9,894 nt of DNA from positions 1 to 9,894 of the forward strand of contig CAJUHQ010000130.1 of assembly GCA_910586095.1 (NCBI GenBank), in the 5' to 3' direction. The stretch comes from an uncultured Lachnospiraceae bacterium. GTDB lineage: Bacteria > Bacillota > Clostridia > Lachnospirales > Lachnospiraceae. The stretch's first letter is position 1. Each line of letters opens with the position of its first letter. A model generated the notes under the pieces. That model worked only from the letters and a program-made list of their open reading frames with translations, ran no database searches and was not told where the DNA came from. Shown here one piece after another: positions 1 to 6,785 of the stretch. Both the position numbers and the translations under genes were made by a program.

Positions 1-11
1 TGCCAAATTCT

Positions 12-1436
12 TCATTTTTCCACAAGCTGCATCATTATTACTGACTCTACGTGCACTGTCCCAGGAAACTGGTCTATCGCAACGGCTCTTTCTATTTTAT
101 ATCCTCCATCGAGAAATGCATCCAAATCCCGTACAAGGCTTGTGGGTTTACAACTAATGTATACAATTTTGTCTACCTTGTAACTTATAATTTTCTGTAA
201 GGCCTTTGGATGTATCCCATCACGCGGCGGATCTAGAACGATAAAATCGGGCTGTTCTGTGATCTCATCCATCACTTTCAACACATCACCTGCAATAAAC
301 GAACAATTGTCTAGCCCATTCTTGTTCGCATTTTGTCTTGCTGCTTCCACTGCCTCTTCTACAATTTCCACTCCAATCACCTTTTTTGCTACAGGAGCCA
401 GAAGTTGAGCAATTGTACCTGTACCACTATAGAGATCAAACACTATCTTGTCCTTTTGACCTTTGCCTGAAATGTCACCTAAGAAATCGCGAGCTGTCTC
501 ATATAACACCTCCGCTCCCAATGTATTAGTCTGAAAAAAAGAAAAGGGAGAAATTTTAAATGTTAAGCCTAAAAGCTCTTCATAAAAAAAATCTTTTCCA
601 TACAGAACAATTGTTTCATCACTTTGAACAACATCAGCTATGGAATCGTTTTTTATATGAAGCACACCTGTTATTTTTCCTTGTATTGGCAATGTTAAAA
701 GGCGATCTAGCAATGGTTTTAGATCATGTTCTTCCTGTGTTGTTGTAACTAGAGCTATAAGCATCTGTGCTGTTTTGCAAGCCTTACGCACTAATAAATG
801 CCGCAAATATCCTTTATGATGTACTTTATGAAAATAGGTACTACCACACTCTGCAAAATAGTCAAGTACACAACACAAAATCTTTCTGTAATCTGCATCT
901 ACAATACAACAATCCTTCACAGACACAATATCATAAAAGCTACCACGTTTATGCATACCCAACGCAAGAGGCCCATCCTTATACGCATCTCCAAAAGAAA
1001 ATTCCATTTTATTTCTATAACCATACTGTATAGGACTTTGTTTAATCCCTTCAAATATACTATTTACATATGTGTCTATTGTTTGCTTTTCTTCATTTAA
1101 TAGCATCTGTTTTTGAAAAATAGGTTTCATAAGGCGACGCACTTGATCTTCTTTAATTTCCAACTGTTTCCAATAGGGCACACTTTGATAATTGCATCCG
1201 CCACATTCTCCAAAATGAGGACATACATTCTCTGTATATTCATAGGATGCCTTTTCCAATACAGCAGTCAGATTTCCTTCCACTTTTCCACTGCGCTTCT
1301 TATTGACCCGAAAGGATATCTTTTGTCCAGGCAATACATTTTTTACAATCGCAGTTTCCTCACCGCACACCACTATTCCCTTATTCGGAAAATCTATACG
1401 CTCTACATACCCTTCATAAAGTTCTCCTTTTTTCAT
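12..1436 (-). CDS. rlmD: 23S rRNA (uracil-C5)-methyltransferase, RlmD/RumA family
   Basis: This gene encodes a 474-aa cytoplasmic, SAM-dependent enzyme that makes 5-methyluridine in 23S rRNA (U1939 in E. coli numbering). An N-terminal TRAM-like RNA-binding region covers about residues 3-60. An iron-sulfur cluster set follows: C72, C78 and C81 in CPHFGECGGC, with C176 or C177 as the likely fourth ligand. FFQTN lies at 300-304, the SAM loop DLYSGTGT at 334-341 and DPPRDG at 402-407. The catalytic cysteine is C429 in ISCKPTSLVRDL and the likely general base is E464 in HVES. Length is normal for the family. The start is fixed by GAGGAGG at 1442-1448. Firmicutes homologues of the RlmCD type can modify both U747 and U1939, so the exact target is open. 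A strong hairpin lies 22 nt upstream of the ATG, so rlmD must be transcribed through it. Confidence 0.95.
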   Translation of the reverse strand: MKKGELYEGYVERIDFPNKGIVVCGEETAIVKNVLPGQKISFRVNKKRSGKVEGNLTAVLEKASYEYTENVCPHFGECGGCNYQSVPYWKQLEIKEDQVRRLMKPIFQKQMLLNEEKQTIDTYVNSIFEGIKQSPIQYGYRNKMEFSFGDAYKDGPLALGMHKRGSFYDIVSVKDCCIVDADYRKILCCVLDYFAECGSTYFHKVHHKGYLRHLLVRKACKTAQMLIALVTTTQEEHDLKPLLDRLLTLPIQGKITGVLHIKNDSIADVVQSDETIVLYGKDFFYEELLGLTFKISPFSFFQTNTLGAEVLYETARDFLGDISGKGQKDKIVFDLYSGTGTIAQLLAPVAKKVIGVEIVEEAVEAARQNANKNGLDNCSFIAGDVLKVMDEITEQPDFIVLDPPRDGIHPKALQKIISYKVDKIVYISCKPTSLVRDLDAFLDGGYKIERAVAIDQFPGTVHVESVIMMQLVEK

Positions 1437-1441
1437 CTATT

Positions 1442-1448
1442 CCCTCCT
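1442..1448 (-). promoter_or_regulatory. Ribosome binding site of rlmD
   Basis: On the minus strand this reads GAGGAGG, five bases before the ATG at 1436. It settles the rlmD start, and it begins only about 10 nt after the leader hairpin ends. Confidence 0.85.
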
Positions 1449-1456
1449 CACTGCGC

Positions 1457-1490
1457 AAAAACAGGGTGCTGGCAAAGCGGCACCCTGTTT
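1457..1490 (-). terminator. Strong hairpin between the 107-aa gene and rlmD (terminator or attenuator)
   Basis: There is a perfect 11-bp stem, AAACAGGGTGC (1459-1469) with GCACCCTGTTT (1480-1490), and a 10-nt loop. Read on the minus strand it runs into five T (1461-1457) and then GCGC, so it can work as a modest intrinsic terminator for the 107-aa gene. The plus side also has a T-rich tail (1488-1502), but no plus-strand gene is there to be stopped. Only about 22 nt separate the stem from the rlmD ATG, so no promoter fits between and the hairpin lies in the rlmD 5' leader. Partial read-through or attenuation is inference. Confidence 0.7.
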
Positions 1491-1561
1491 AGCTTCTTTT
1501 TTGAAAAAGTCCTGCTCCATAAATGCATGTAAAAATACAAATACTTAAACAGCCTTTGTTT

Positions 1562-1578
1562 GTAAGAAATATTCTTAC
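1562..1578. repeat. Small inverted repeat in the rlmD upstream region
   Basis: GTAAGAA and TTCTTAC form a perfect 7-bp inverted repeat around a 3-nt centre (1569-1571). It lies in the 212-bp gap between rlmD and the 107-aa gene. It could be an operator or a weak RNA hairpin. No convincing promoter was found next to it. Confidence 0.35.
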
Positions 1579-1650
1579 TGTGAACACATGTTATTACTCG
1601 CGAATGTAATCCTATACAACTATCAATTCCTCAATAATGCTCAATCATTA

Positions 1651-1974
1651 TTAGTTGACAGTAGTATACTCATTCTCCTTAGCAGGCTCCTGTTCGCTAT
1701 CCTCTTCATCATCAAAAAAATCATCCTCAAAATCATCATCGAACTCATCATCAAAATCATCGAGGTAATCAGGTGTCATATAGCGATATACTGCGTACGC
1801 AATACCTGCTATTGCTGCAACTGCGCCAATGATTGCAAGTGCCCATAACAATGTATTGCACTTTTTCTCATTGTCCTTTTTCAGTTCACTCTTGGAATAG
1901 TATTTGCTTAAAATATCATTACCTACTAAATTCTTATCCTGCAAATATTCCACCAATCCGTCCCACTTTTTCAT
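1651..1974 (-). CDS. Hypothetical single-pass membrane protein with acidic C-terminal tail
   Basis: The family of this 107-aa protein is not recognised. Residues 1-40 are polar and lysine-rich. A hydrophobic alanine/isoleucine-rich span at about 41-64 (LLWALAIIGAVAAIAGIAYA) is a transmembrane helix. After YRYMTPDY comes a tail (69-101) made almost entirely of D, E and F, ending in a short polar stretch. There is no lipobox and no cleavable signal peptide: the hydrophobic segment starts too far in and has no clear cleavage site. Basic residues occur on both sides of the membrane span, so topology is uncertain. The start is supported by AAAGGGG at 1984-1990 and the promoter just upstream. It lies between pcrA and rlmD on the same strand; a link to either is not shown by the sequence. 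It looks like a real gene: it has a promoter, a ribosome site and a clear domain structure. Confidence 0.8.
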   Translation of the reverse strand: MKKWDGLVEYLQDKNLVGNDILSKYYSKSELKKDNEKKCNTLLWALAIIGAVAAIAGIAYAVYRYMTPDYLDDFDDEFDDDFEDDFFDDEEDSEQEPAKENEYTTVN

Positions 1975-1996
1975 TTCAAAAAGCCCCTTTCGTTTA

Positions 1997-2026
1997 ATTG
2001 TATCATATTCTCAAAAAGTTTGTTAA
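1997..2026 (-). promoter_or_regulatory. Sigma-A-type promoter of the 107-aa gene
   Basis: On the minus strand there is a -35 TTAACA (2021-2026), an 18-bp spacer and a -10 TACAAT (1997-2002). An extended -10 TG sits one base before it (TGATACAAT). Transcription would start near 1990, right at the ribosome site, or slightly downstream. That proximity is tight, so a second start further upstream cannot be excluded. A TTGACC at 2046-2051 is a possible alternative -35 without a good partner. Confidence 0.5.
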
Positions 2027-2083
2027 CTATATCATATCACTATTTGGTCAATTTTACTACCTTTTTATTGTTAAATTTTTATA

Positions 2084-4624
2084 CTAAATTTTTCTTAGCT
2101 TGGCAAATGCCGCATACATAATCTTGTTGCCATATGCATCAAACTGAACTGTAACTTTATAATCCCTTGTCTCTTGCGTAATATTCAATACAGTTCCTTC
2201 CCCATATTTAATGTGTTGTACCCTGTCTCCTACACTGTATCCTAATCCTCCCGACGAAATAACTGGAACTCCTTTTGTAAGTCCATCTATAGATTTGGCA
2301 ATATAAGGCTTGTTTGCCTCTGGTGTCTCCTTTTTCCTCACCACTGCCTTTGGACGCGAAGAAATAATATCGGCCAAATCTCTTTTAGGCGTTGATTTAG
2401 AAGTCTCCTGTGTAGATGTTACTTTTCTTGAAAGCGGGCGTTTTGTCGCACCCAATGTCTGTGCTGCCTCCCAGTTATTTTGCGGCTTATCAAAAATAGT
2501 ATCCCTGTTTTGATCGTATCTAGATGTTGTTTTTCCATTTATTCTTTTGTTGTATTCTTCGAGATATGATGGTGCTGCACTCCAATTATTGGTTTTATTT
2601 CCCTCTGTTTGATAGGGTTTTGATCTAAAAAAACTATTTGTATAAGAAGTGCTTTGATTCTCCTCTTCCCCGCGTCGTACTACTGGCACTCTATTATCTA
2701 ACAATTTTACAGGGATCTCTGTCACAAAACGACTCACTGGATTGATTTGACTCTCTCCCTTAATCATACGCATCTTAGCATAAGTAAGGGTCAAATCCTC
2801 CTTTGCCCTTGTAATCCCCACATAGGCAAGCCGTCGCTCTTCCTCAATTTCTCTAGGATCATCTGCTACAATTGTCTGATAACTTGGAAAGATACCATCT
2901 TCGAGCCCTGATAAATAAACCTGTGAAAACTCTAATCCCTTAGCGCTGTGTAGTGTCATTAAAAGTACTTTATTGTCATCTCTATTTACTCCATCAAGAT
3001 CTGCCACTAATGCTACTTCCTCAAGAAAATCTGAAAGAGTTGCCTCCTCTCCAAGATTTTCCCTCTCTATCTCAAAACTCACAATTTTTGTAATGAACTC
3101 ATCAATATTTTCTAATCGCTCTTTTGATTCCTCATCATATGTCTCTTTTAATTCTTCTGCATATCCTGTCGTTTCAATAACATCAGTTATTAAATCTTCC
3201 AATGTACATGCTTGCATCTTTGTCCGAAACATTCGGATCATGGTGGTAAATTCTCTGAGTTTTTCTCCGGCCTTTCCCATACCAGGAATTTCCTCCACCT
3301 TTTGCAACGCCTCAAAAAAACTGATTCCTCTGCTGTCTGCGTATACTTGTACCTTATTGATGCTTGTTGCTCCAATACCGCGCCGTGGTACATTGATAAT
3401 ACGCTTTACAGACAAATCATCTTTACCATTAGCTATTGTTTTTAAATAGGCTAATAAATCCTTGATTTCCTTGCGTGCATAAAAGTTTACGCCGCCTACA
3501 ATATTGTAAGGAATATTCAGGGCAACAAAACTTTCTTCTAAAAGACGCGACTGCGCATTAGTCCTATAAAGTACAGCACACTGTTTGTACTCACTAATAA
3601 GCTCTCTCTTTTTTCGTTTAATATCACCCGCTATATATTCTGCTTCCTCCTTTGCATTATCAAATGCTCTAAAGTGAAGTAGATTACCAGCTCCTTTATC
3701 AGTCCAAAGTGCTTTGTTTTTCCTATAGACATTATTGCTTATCACCGCATTAGCAGCATCTAACACATTCTGTGTAGAACGGTAATTTTGCTCTAATTTA
3801 ATCACTGTCGCCTCGGGATAAACCTTTTCAAAATCAAGAATATTTTTAATGTTTGCTCCACGAAATCTATATATAGACTGATCGTCATCACCAACCACAC
3901 ACAGATTATGATTGTGCGATGCAAGCAGCCTAATCAATTCAAATTGTGCTATATTAGTATCTTGATACTCATCTACCATAATATATTGAAAGCGATTTTG
4001 ATAGTTTTCCAGTATATCTGGACAATTTTTAAAAAGTTCAACCGTCTTCATAATTAAATCATCAAAATCGAGTGCATTATTTTTCTTCAATACATTCTGA
4101 TATTCTGTATATACTTGCGAAATAATCTTCCTCATCAGATCGCCATCAATAGATTGTTCATATTGCAATGGTGAAATCAAACTATCCTTTGCTGAAGAAA
4201 TCTTGTTTAGCAACATACGCTCTTTGATCTGTTTTGTATCAATTTCTAATTTTTTACAGATCTCTTTCATAACACTTTTAGAATCGTCTGCATCATAAAT
4301 AGTAAAGCTAGTATCAAAACCAATCCTATCAATATAACGCCTTAGTATACGCACACAGGAAGAATGAAATGTAGAAACCCATACCTGTTCAGAGCATCCC
4401 ATCATATCATTGACCCTATTGCGCATCTCCTGAGCAGCTTTATTGGTAAAAGTTATTGCCATAATATTCCACGGCTCTACTCCCATCCCCTCTATAAGAT
4501 ATGCGATACGTCTAGTAAGTACGCTTGTTTTGCCTGATCCAGCCCCTGCTAAAATCAACACGGGTCCATCTGTAGTAAACACTCCTTTTTTCTGTTGTTC
4601 ATTCAATATGTCATATAGACCCAT
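2084..4624 (-). CDS. pcrA: ATP-dependent DNA helicase PcrA (UvrD/Rep, SF1A)
   Basis: This is a 3'-5' superfamily 1A helicase acting in DNA repair, replication restart and transcription-coupled repair. Numbering is from the upstream ATG at 4633; subtract 3 for the chosen start. The Q motif is NEQQ (11-14), the Walker A is AGAGSGKT (29-36) and motif Ia is TFTNKAA. The DEYQDT Walker B starts at D221, motif III is GDDDQSIYRFRGA (248-260) and motif IV is LEQNYRST (280-287). Motif V is LHSAKGLEF (561-569) and motif VI is RRLAYVGITRAKEDL (600-614). A Tudor-like C-terminal domain (about 800-849, GDRVQHIKYGEGTV) is the type that contacts RNA polymerase in Bacillus PcrA. The start at 4624 is preferred because AAAGGA (4633-4638) is 8 nt from it but directly abuts the ATG at 4633. 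The protein is about 846 aa, roughly 100 more than Bacillus PcrA; the excess is a low-complexity linker at 650-795. Confidence 0.97.
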   Translation of the reverse strand: MGLYDILNEQQKKGVFTTDGPVLILAGAGSGKTSVLTRRIAYLIEGMGVEPWNIMAITFTNKAAQEMRNRVNDMMGCSEQVWVSTFHSSCVRILRRYIDRIGFDTSFTIYDADDSKSVMKEICKKLEIDTKQIKERMLLNKISSAKDSLISPLQYEQSIDGDLMRKIISQVYTEYQNVLKKNNALDFDDLIMKTVELFKNCPDILENYQNRFQYIMVDEYQDTNIAQFELIRLLASHNHNLCVVGDDDQSIYRFRGANIKNILDFEKVYPEATVIKLEQNYRSTQNVLDAANAVISNNVYRKNKALWTDKGAGNLLHFRAFDNAKEEAEYIAGDIKRKKRELISEYKQCAVLYRTNAQSRLLEESFVALNIPYNIVGGVNFYARKEIKDLLAYLKTIANGKDDLSVKRIINVPRRGIGATSINKVQVYADSRGISFFEALQKVEEIPGMGKAGEKLREFTTMIRMFRTKMQACTLEDLITDVIETTGYAEELKETYDEESKERLENIDEFITKIVSFEIERENLGEEATLSDFLEEVALVADLDGVNRDDNKVLLMTLHSAKGLEFSQVYLSGLEDGIFPSYQTIVADDPREIEEERRLAYVGITRAKEDLTLTYAKMRMIKGESQINPVSRFVTEIPVKLLDNRVPVVRRGEEENQSTSYTNSFFRSKPYQTEGNKTNNWSAAPSYLEEYNKRINGKTTSRYDQNRDTIFDKPQNNWEAAQTLGATKRPLSRKVTSTQETSKSTPKRDLADIISSRPKAVVRKKETPEANKPYIAKSIDGLTKGVPVISSGGLGYSVGDRVQHIKYGEGTVLNITQETRDYKVTVQFDAYGNKIMYAAFAKLRKI

Positions 4625-4632
4625 TGTTTCCA

Positions 4633-4638
4633 TCCTTT
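4633..4638 (-). promoter_or_regulatory. Ribosome binding site deciding the pcrA start
   Basis: On the minus strand AAAGGA lies 8 nt before the ATG at 4624-4622. The alternative ATG at 4633 overlaps this motif, so it cannot use it. The alternative start would add three residues (Met-Glu-Thr). Confidence 0.7.
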
Positions 4639-4817
4639 CTCATCCACTAGCAAAACTCAACCTTCATATTACCGATAGGTCGCAATGAACATACATAATG
4701 TGCCAACATACTTTGACAAAGTAAGGCTATTGGTGAACTACTCTTCTACATAATTGTCACTTCTTATGAATTTATGCTTTTTATCACTACTTCCTATTTT
4801 TATAACCATGTCATTTT

Positions 4818-4846
4818 AGTATACCAAAAAAGCTAGGATATTTAAA
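4818..4846 (-). promoter_or_regulatory. Likely pcrA promoter
   Basis: On the minus strand there is a -35 TTTAAA (4841-4846), a 17-bp spacer and a -10 TATACT (4818-4823) with an extended TGG in front. The implied transcript starts near 4811, giving a 5' leader of about 187 nt before the ATG at 4624. No SOS box of the GAACNNNNGTTC type was seen. Confidence 0.55.
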
Positions 4847-4898
4847 GTATAATTTTTCAAATAAGAACAAATTTTTGGTAATAACTTATCTTGTACTA

Positions 4899-4991
4899 CT
4901 AAACTACCAGTCCATCTTTGATTGACCAAAATCCCCAATTACCATCTTCATTAATATATAACAAAAATTGACTGATATATCTTTTAGTCAT
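4899..4991 (-). pseudogene. 30-codon ORF, possible remnant of a WG-repeat-like protein
   Basis: On the minus strand an ATG at 4991 opens a 30-aa frame ending in TAG at 4899. The peptide includes INEDGNWGFWSIKDGLVV, which has the G-x-WGF-x-x-x-x-DG spacing typical of WG beta-repeats and is far less random-looking than the flanking AT-rich DNA. No good ribosome site precedes it (only GGTAG), and stop codons flank it in frame. It may be the decayed end of a larger gene or a chance ORF. The WG resemblance is by eye only. Confidence 0.25.
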
Positions 4992-5156
4992 AATACAACT
5001 ACCAAATCATTTACTAGTTGTATGTTAAGCACTTTATTCTATATATTACTGATGTTATTTTAAATAGCCCTAATAATATGAAATCTGATCCTTGTATTTT
5101 GGGTACATTTTATAAAATACTTACATATATTAAGTAAAACACTATGGAGACTTTTC

Positions 5157-6200
5157 ATGAAACAAATAAAAAATCGTGTGTTATCAAAAGTCTTTCCTAC
5201 TTTTTTGATTATGACACTCCTATTATCTACACTGTTAAATGGATGTGGAAAAAAAGCTGATGTTTCCTCTGGAACAACAAAGGTTACTCTCAATGAAGTA
5301 GCACACTCTATTTTTTATGCTCCTATGTATGTAGCTATTGAAGAGGGATATTTTGCAGACGAAGGAATCGAACTAGAATTAGTGACAGGCTATGGTGCCG
5401 ACAAAACAATGACGGCGCTACTTACAGGAGAAGCAGATATTGGATTTATGGGCAGTGAGGCTTCTATCTACACTTACTTACAAGGAGCGCAGGACTATGC
5501 TGTAAACTTTGCTCAACTGACCCAACGTGCAGGTAATTTTCTTGTAAGCCGCACTCCTATCGAAAACTTTAGCTGGGAACAGATCAAAGGAACATATGTA
5601 CTTGGCGGACGCAAGGGCGGCATGCCTCAGATGGTTTTTGAATACATACTAAAAATGAACAATATCTCTCCCGATACTGACTTAACTATTGATACTAGTA
5701 TTGATTTTGGTTCGACAGCCGCTGCCTTTTCAGGTGCACGAGAAGGTGATGCCGGCTATGCAGACTTTACAGTAGAATTTGAACCACATGCCACTTCACT
5801 TGAGTCACAACAAAAAGGATATATTGTAGCTTCTCTCGGTGTAGATTCTGGATATGTACCTTACACTGCATTCAGCGCCCGCAAAAGCTTTATAGAAGAA
5901 CATCCAGATGTTTTACTCGCTTTCTCAAGAGCACTCCAAAAAGGTATGGATTATACAGCTAAACACTCTGCTGAAGAAATTGCATCTGTTATCCAACCAC
6001 AATTTCCAGAGACAGATATCAATACCATCACTACTATTGTATCACGTTATCAAGCGCAGGATACTTGGAAAAAAGACCTTGTCTTTACAGAAGACAGCTT
6101 TATGCTCTTACAAAATATCCTGATGGAAGCTGGTGAACTAGAATCCTATGTACCTTATGCAGATTTAGTCGATAATACCTTTTCTAATCAAGTAAAATAA
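5157..6200 (+). CDS. ABC transporter substrate-binding lipoprotein, NMT1/SsuA/TauA-like
   Basis: This 347-aa protein is a periplasmic-binding-type solute receptor, predicted to be anchored to the outer face of the membrane. It has a basic N-terminus, a hydrophobic helix (about 12-27) and a lipobox LLNGC with acyl-acceptor C30. The mature part has the NMT1/THI5 and SsuA-like pattern: an early SIFYAPMYVAIEEGYFADEGI (51-71), then TALLTGEADIGFMGSEA (86-102), a typical lobe I. Homologues bind thiamine precursors, nitrate, taurine or other sulfonates, so the ligand is not determined here. GGAG at 5146-5149 is 7 nt before the ATG. No permease or ATPase gene lies next to it in the window: the upstream neighbour is divergent pcrA, and a terminator follows directly. 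The partner transporter would have to be encoded elsewhere, or this is a stand-alone sensor or orphan receptor. Length matches the family, with no sign of damage. Confidence 0.9.
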   Translation: MKQIKNRVLSKVFPTFLIMTLLLSTLLNGCGKKADVSSGTTKVTLNEVAHSIFYAPMYVAIEEGYFADEGIELELVTGYGADKTMTALLTGEADIGFMGSEASIYTYLQGAQDYAVNFAQLTQRAGNFLVSRTPIENFSWEQIKGTYVLGGRKGGMPQMVFEYILKMNNISPDTDLTIDTSIDFGSTAAAFSGAREGDAGYADFTVEFEPHATSLESQQKGYIVASLGVDSGYVPYTAFSARKSFIEEHPDVLLAFSRALQKGMDYTAKHSAEEIASVIQPQFPETDINTITTIVSRYQAQDTWKKDLVFTEDSFMLLQNILMEAGELESYVPYADLVDNTFSNQVK

Positions 6201-6205
6201 TACTA

Positions 6206-6246
6206 AAAACTCCTACAAAACCAATGATAGGTTTTGTAGGAGTTTT
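6206..6246. terminator. Bidirectional intrinsic terminator between convergent genes
   Basis: A perfect 17-bp stem (6206-6222 with 6230-6246) encloses a 7-nt loop. It has an A4 foot on the left and a T4 foot on the right, so it can stop both the plus-strand lipoprotein transcript, whose stop codon ends at 6200, and the minus-strand 151-aa gene, whose stop is at 6262-6264. Confidence 0.9.
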
Positions 6247-6261
6247 AAATTTTGTTTGCCT

Positions 6262-6717
6262 CTATTTTGGCGGACGCGACGAACTGCGCTTAGTTGATAT
6301 AGTCAACTGTTTTATTTCCTCATAGACCTTTTGAATCTCTGCGTCAATCTTATTACAGTCTACTCCGTTCTTTGCAAACTCTTCCATAATCTGTTTAACC
6401 ACTTCTGAATATTTGTTCTTATATTTAGTATTGAGTTCCTTCCAAGGAATTCCCTTAAAGTGTTCTGCGATTTGTCTGTCAAAAGACAATTTTTCCTGCA
6501 TCATCAAAACGGCTATAATTGGATACCCTAATGATCCCTGCCAATATGAAGCATTGTCATTTGAAGTATACACATCATCTTTCCATGTCACCAAATATTT
6601 TTTGGTAAAGTCAGAGGATGAAACTTCTGCCTCTCCATCCCTTAGCTCGACACGTTCGTCAACAACTGCGCTGTATGCCTCATGTATCTTCTCAATCGGC
6701 GGTATTTTAATGCTCAT
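6262..6717 (-). CDS. Hypothetical protein, 151 aa, with structured leader
   Basis: The family of this soluble protein is not recognised. It has no signal peptide or membrane span. It starts Met-Ser-Ile-Lys, has a compact central part with several aromatic residues (VTWKDDVYTSNDNASYWQG, about 43-61), then GYPIIAVLMMQEKLSFDRQIAEHFKGIPW. A lysine/glutamate-rich helical C-terminus (about 93-138) follows, ending in a Ser/Arg/Pro tail. There is one cysteine, C121. The central part reads like a folded domain, so I regard it as a real gene. The ribosome site is GGAGGA at 6723-6728, five bases from the ATG. It lies downstream of the L,D-transpeptidase gene on the same strand but is separated by about 214 bp holding a repeated multi-branched fold and two further hairpins. 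A possible extended -10 promoter is at 6895-6900. It shares its leader architecture with the 128-aa gene at 9017-9403. Confidence 0.85.
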   Translation of the reverse strand: MSIKIPPIEKIHEAYSAVVDERVELRDGEAEVSSSDFTKKYLVTWKDDVYTSNDNASYWQGSLGYPIIAVLMMQEKLSFDRQIAEHFKGIPWKELNTKYKNKYSEVVKQIMEEFAKNGVDCNKIDAEIQKVYEEIKQLTISTKRSSSRPPK

Positions 6718-6730
6718 AAAAATCCTCCAT

Positions 6731-6745
6731 GCCGCCTTTGGCGGC
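6731..6745 (-). promoter_or_regulatory. GC-rich hairpin immediately before the ribosome site of the 151-aa gene
   Basis: GCCGCC (6731-6736) and GGCGGC (6740-6745) form a perfect 6-bp stem with a 3-nt loop, AAA on the minus strand. It ends three bases before the ribosome site at 6723-6728. A stable stem so close to the site could affect ribosome access; that is inference. Confidence 0.6.
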
Positions 6746-6757
6746 TCAAATAGAAAT

Positions 6758-6783
6758 GAAAAACGCAGTCTTTTGCGTTTTTC
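6758..6783 (-). terminator. Terminator-like leader hairpin, copy 1
   Basis: GAAAAACGC (6758-6766) and GCGTTTTTC (6775-6783) form a 9-bp stem with an 8-nt loop. On the minus strand the right arm contains five T. It lies 41 nt upstream of the ATG at 6717, in the leader of the 151-aa gene, where a plain terminator would silence the gene; an attenuator is the natural reading. A near twin is at 9439-9465. Confidence 0.55.
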
Positions 6784-6785
6784 CT

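Larger units (their letters stand above)
4634..5156. other. AT-rich divergent intergenic region between pcrA and the lipoprotein gene
   Basis: These 523 bases hold the pcrA promoter and leader, a 30-codon minus-strand ORF (4899-4991) and upstream sequence for the plus-strand lipoprotein gene. Weak plus-strand promoter candidates are TTGACT at 4968-4973 with CATAAT at 4989-4994 (15-bp spacing), and TTGTAT at 5018-5023 with TATATT at 5042-5047 (18-bp spacing). An 8-bp inverted repeat, ATACAACT (4993-5000) with AGTTGTAT (5016-5023), overlaps them. No known riboswitch was recognised. Confidence 0.4.

Noticed and set aside
1457..1502. Terminator for a plus-strand gene
   Set aside because: The plus-strand side has a T-rich tail, but no plus-strand gene ends here; rlmD and the 107-aa gene are both on the minus strand.
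767..1532. Several overlapping plus-strand open frames
   Set aside because: They are antisense to rlmD, rich in His, Tyr, Phe and Ile as expected from complementary AT-rich DNA, and lack ribosome sites.
1588..1848. An 86-codon plus-strand frame rich in I, L and K
   Set aside because: It is the antisense of the D/E/F-rich tail of the 107-aa protein; the hydrophobic look comes from complementing GAT/GAA codons.
2973..3449. A 158-codon plus-strand frame
   Set aside because: It lies antisense inside the pcrA helicase core, whose motifs are unambiguous.
4634..4860. SOS (LexA) box upstream of pcrA
   Set aside because: No GAACNNNNGTTC-type site; the only GTTC and GAAC words are isolated.
5050..5156. 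TPP or other riboswitch before the NMT1-like lipoprotein gene
   Set aside because: No CTGAGA-type core or paired stems were found; the stretch is simple AT-rich sequence.
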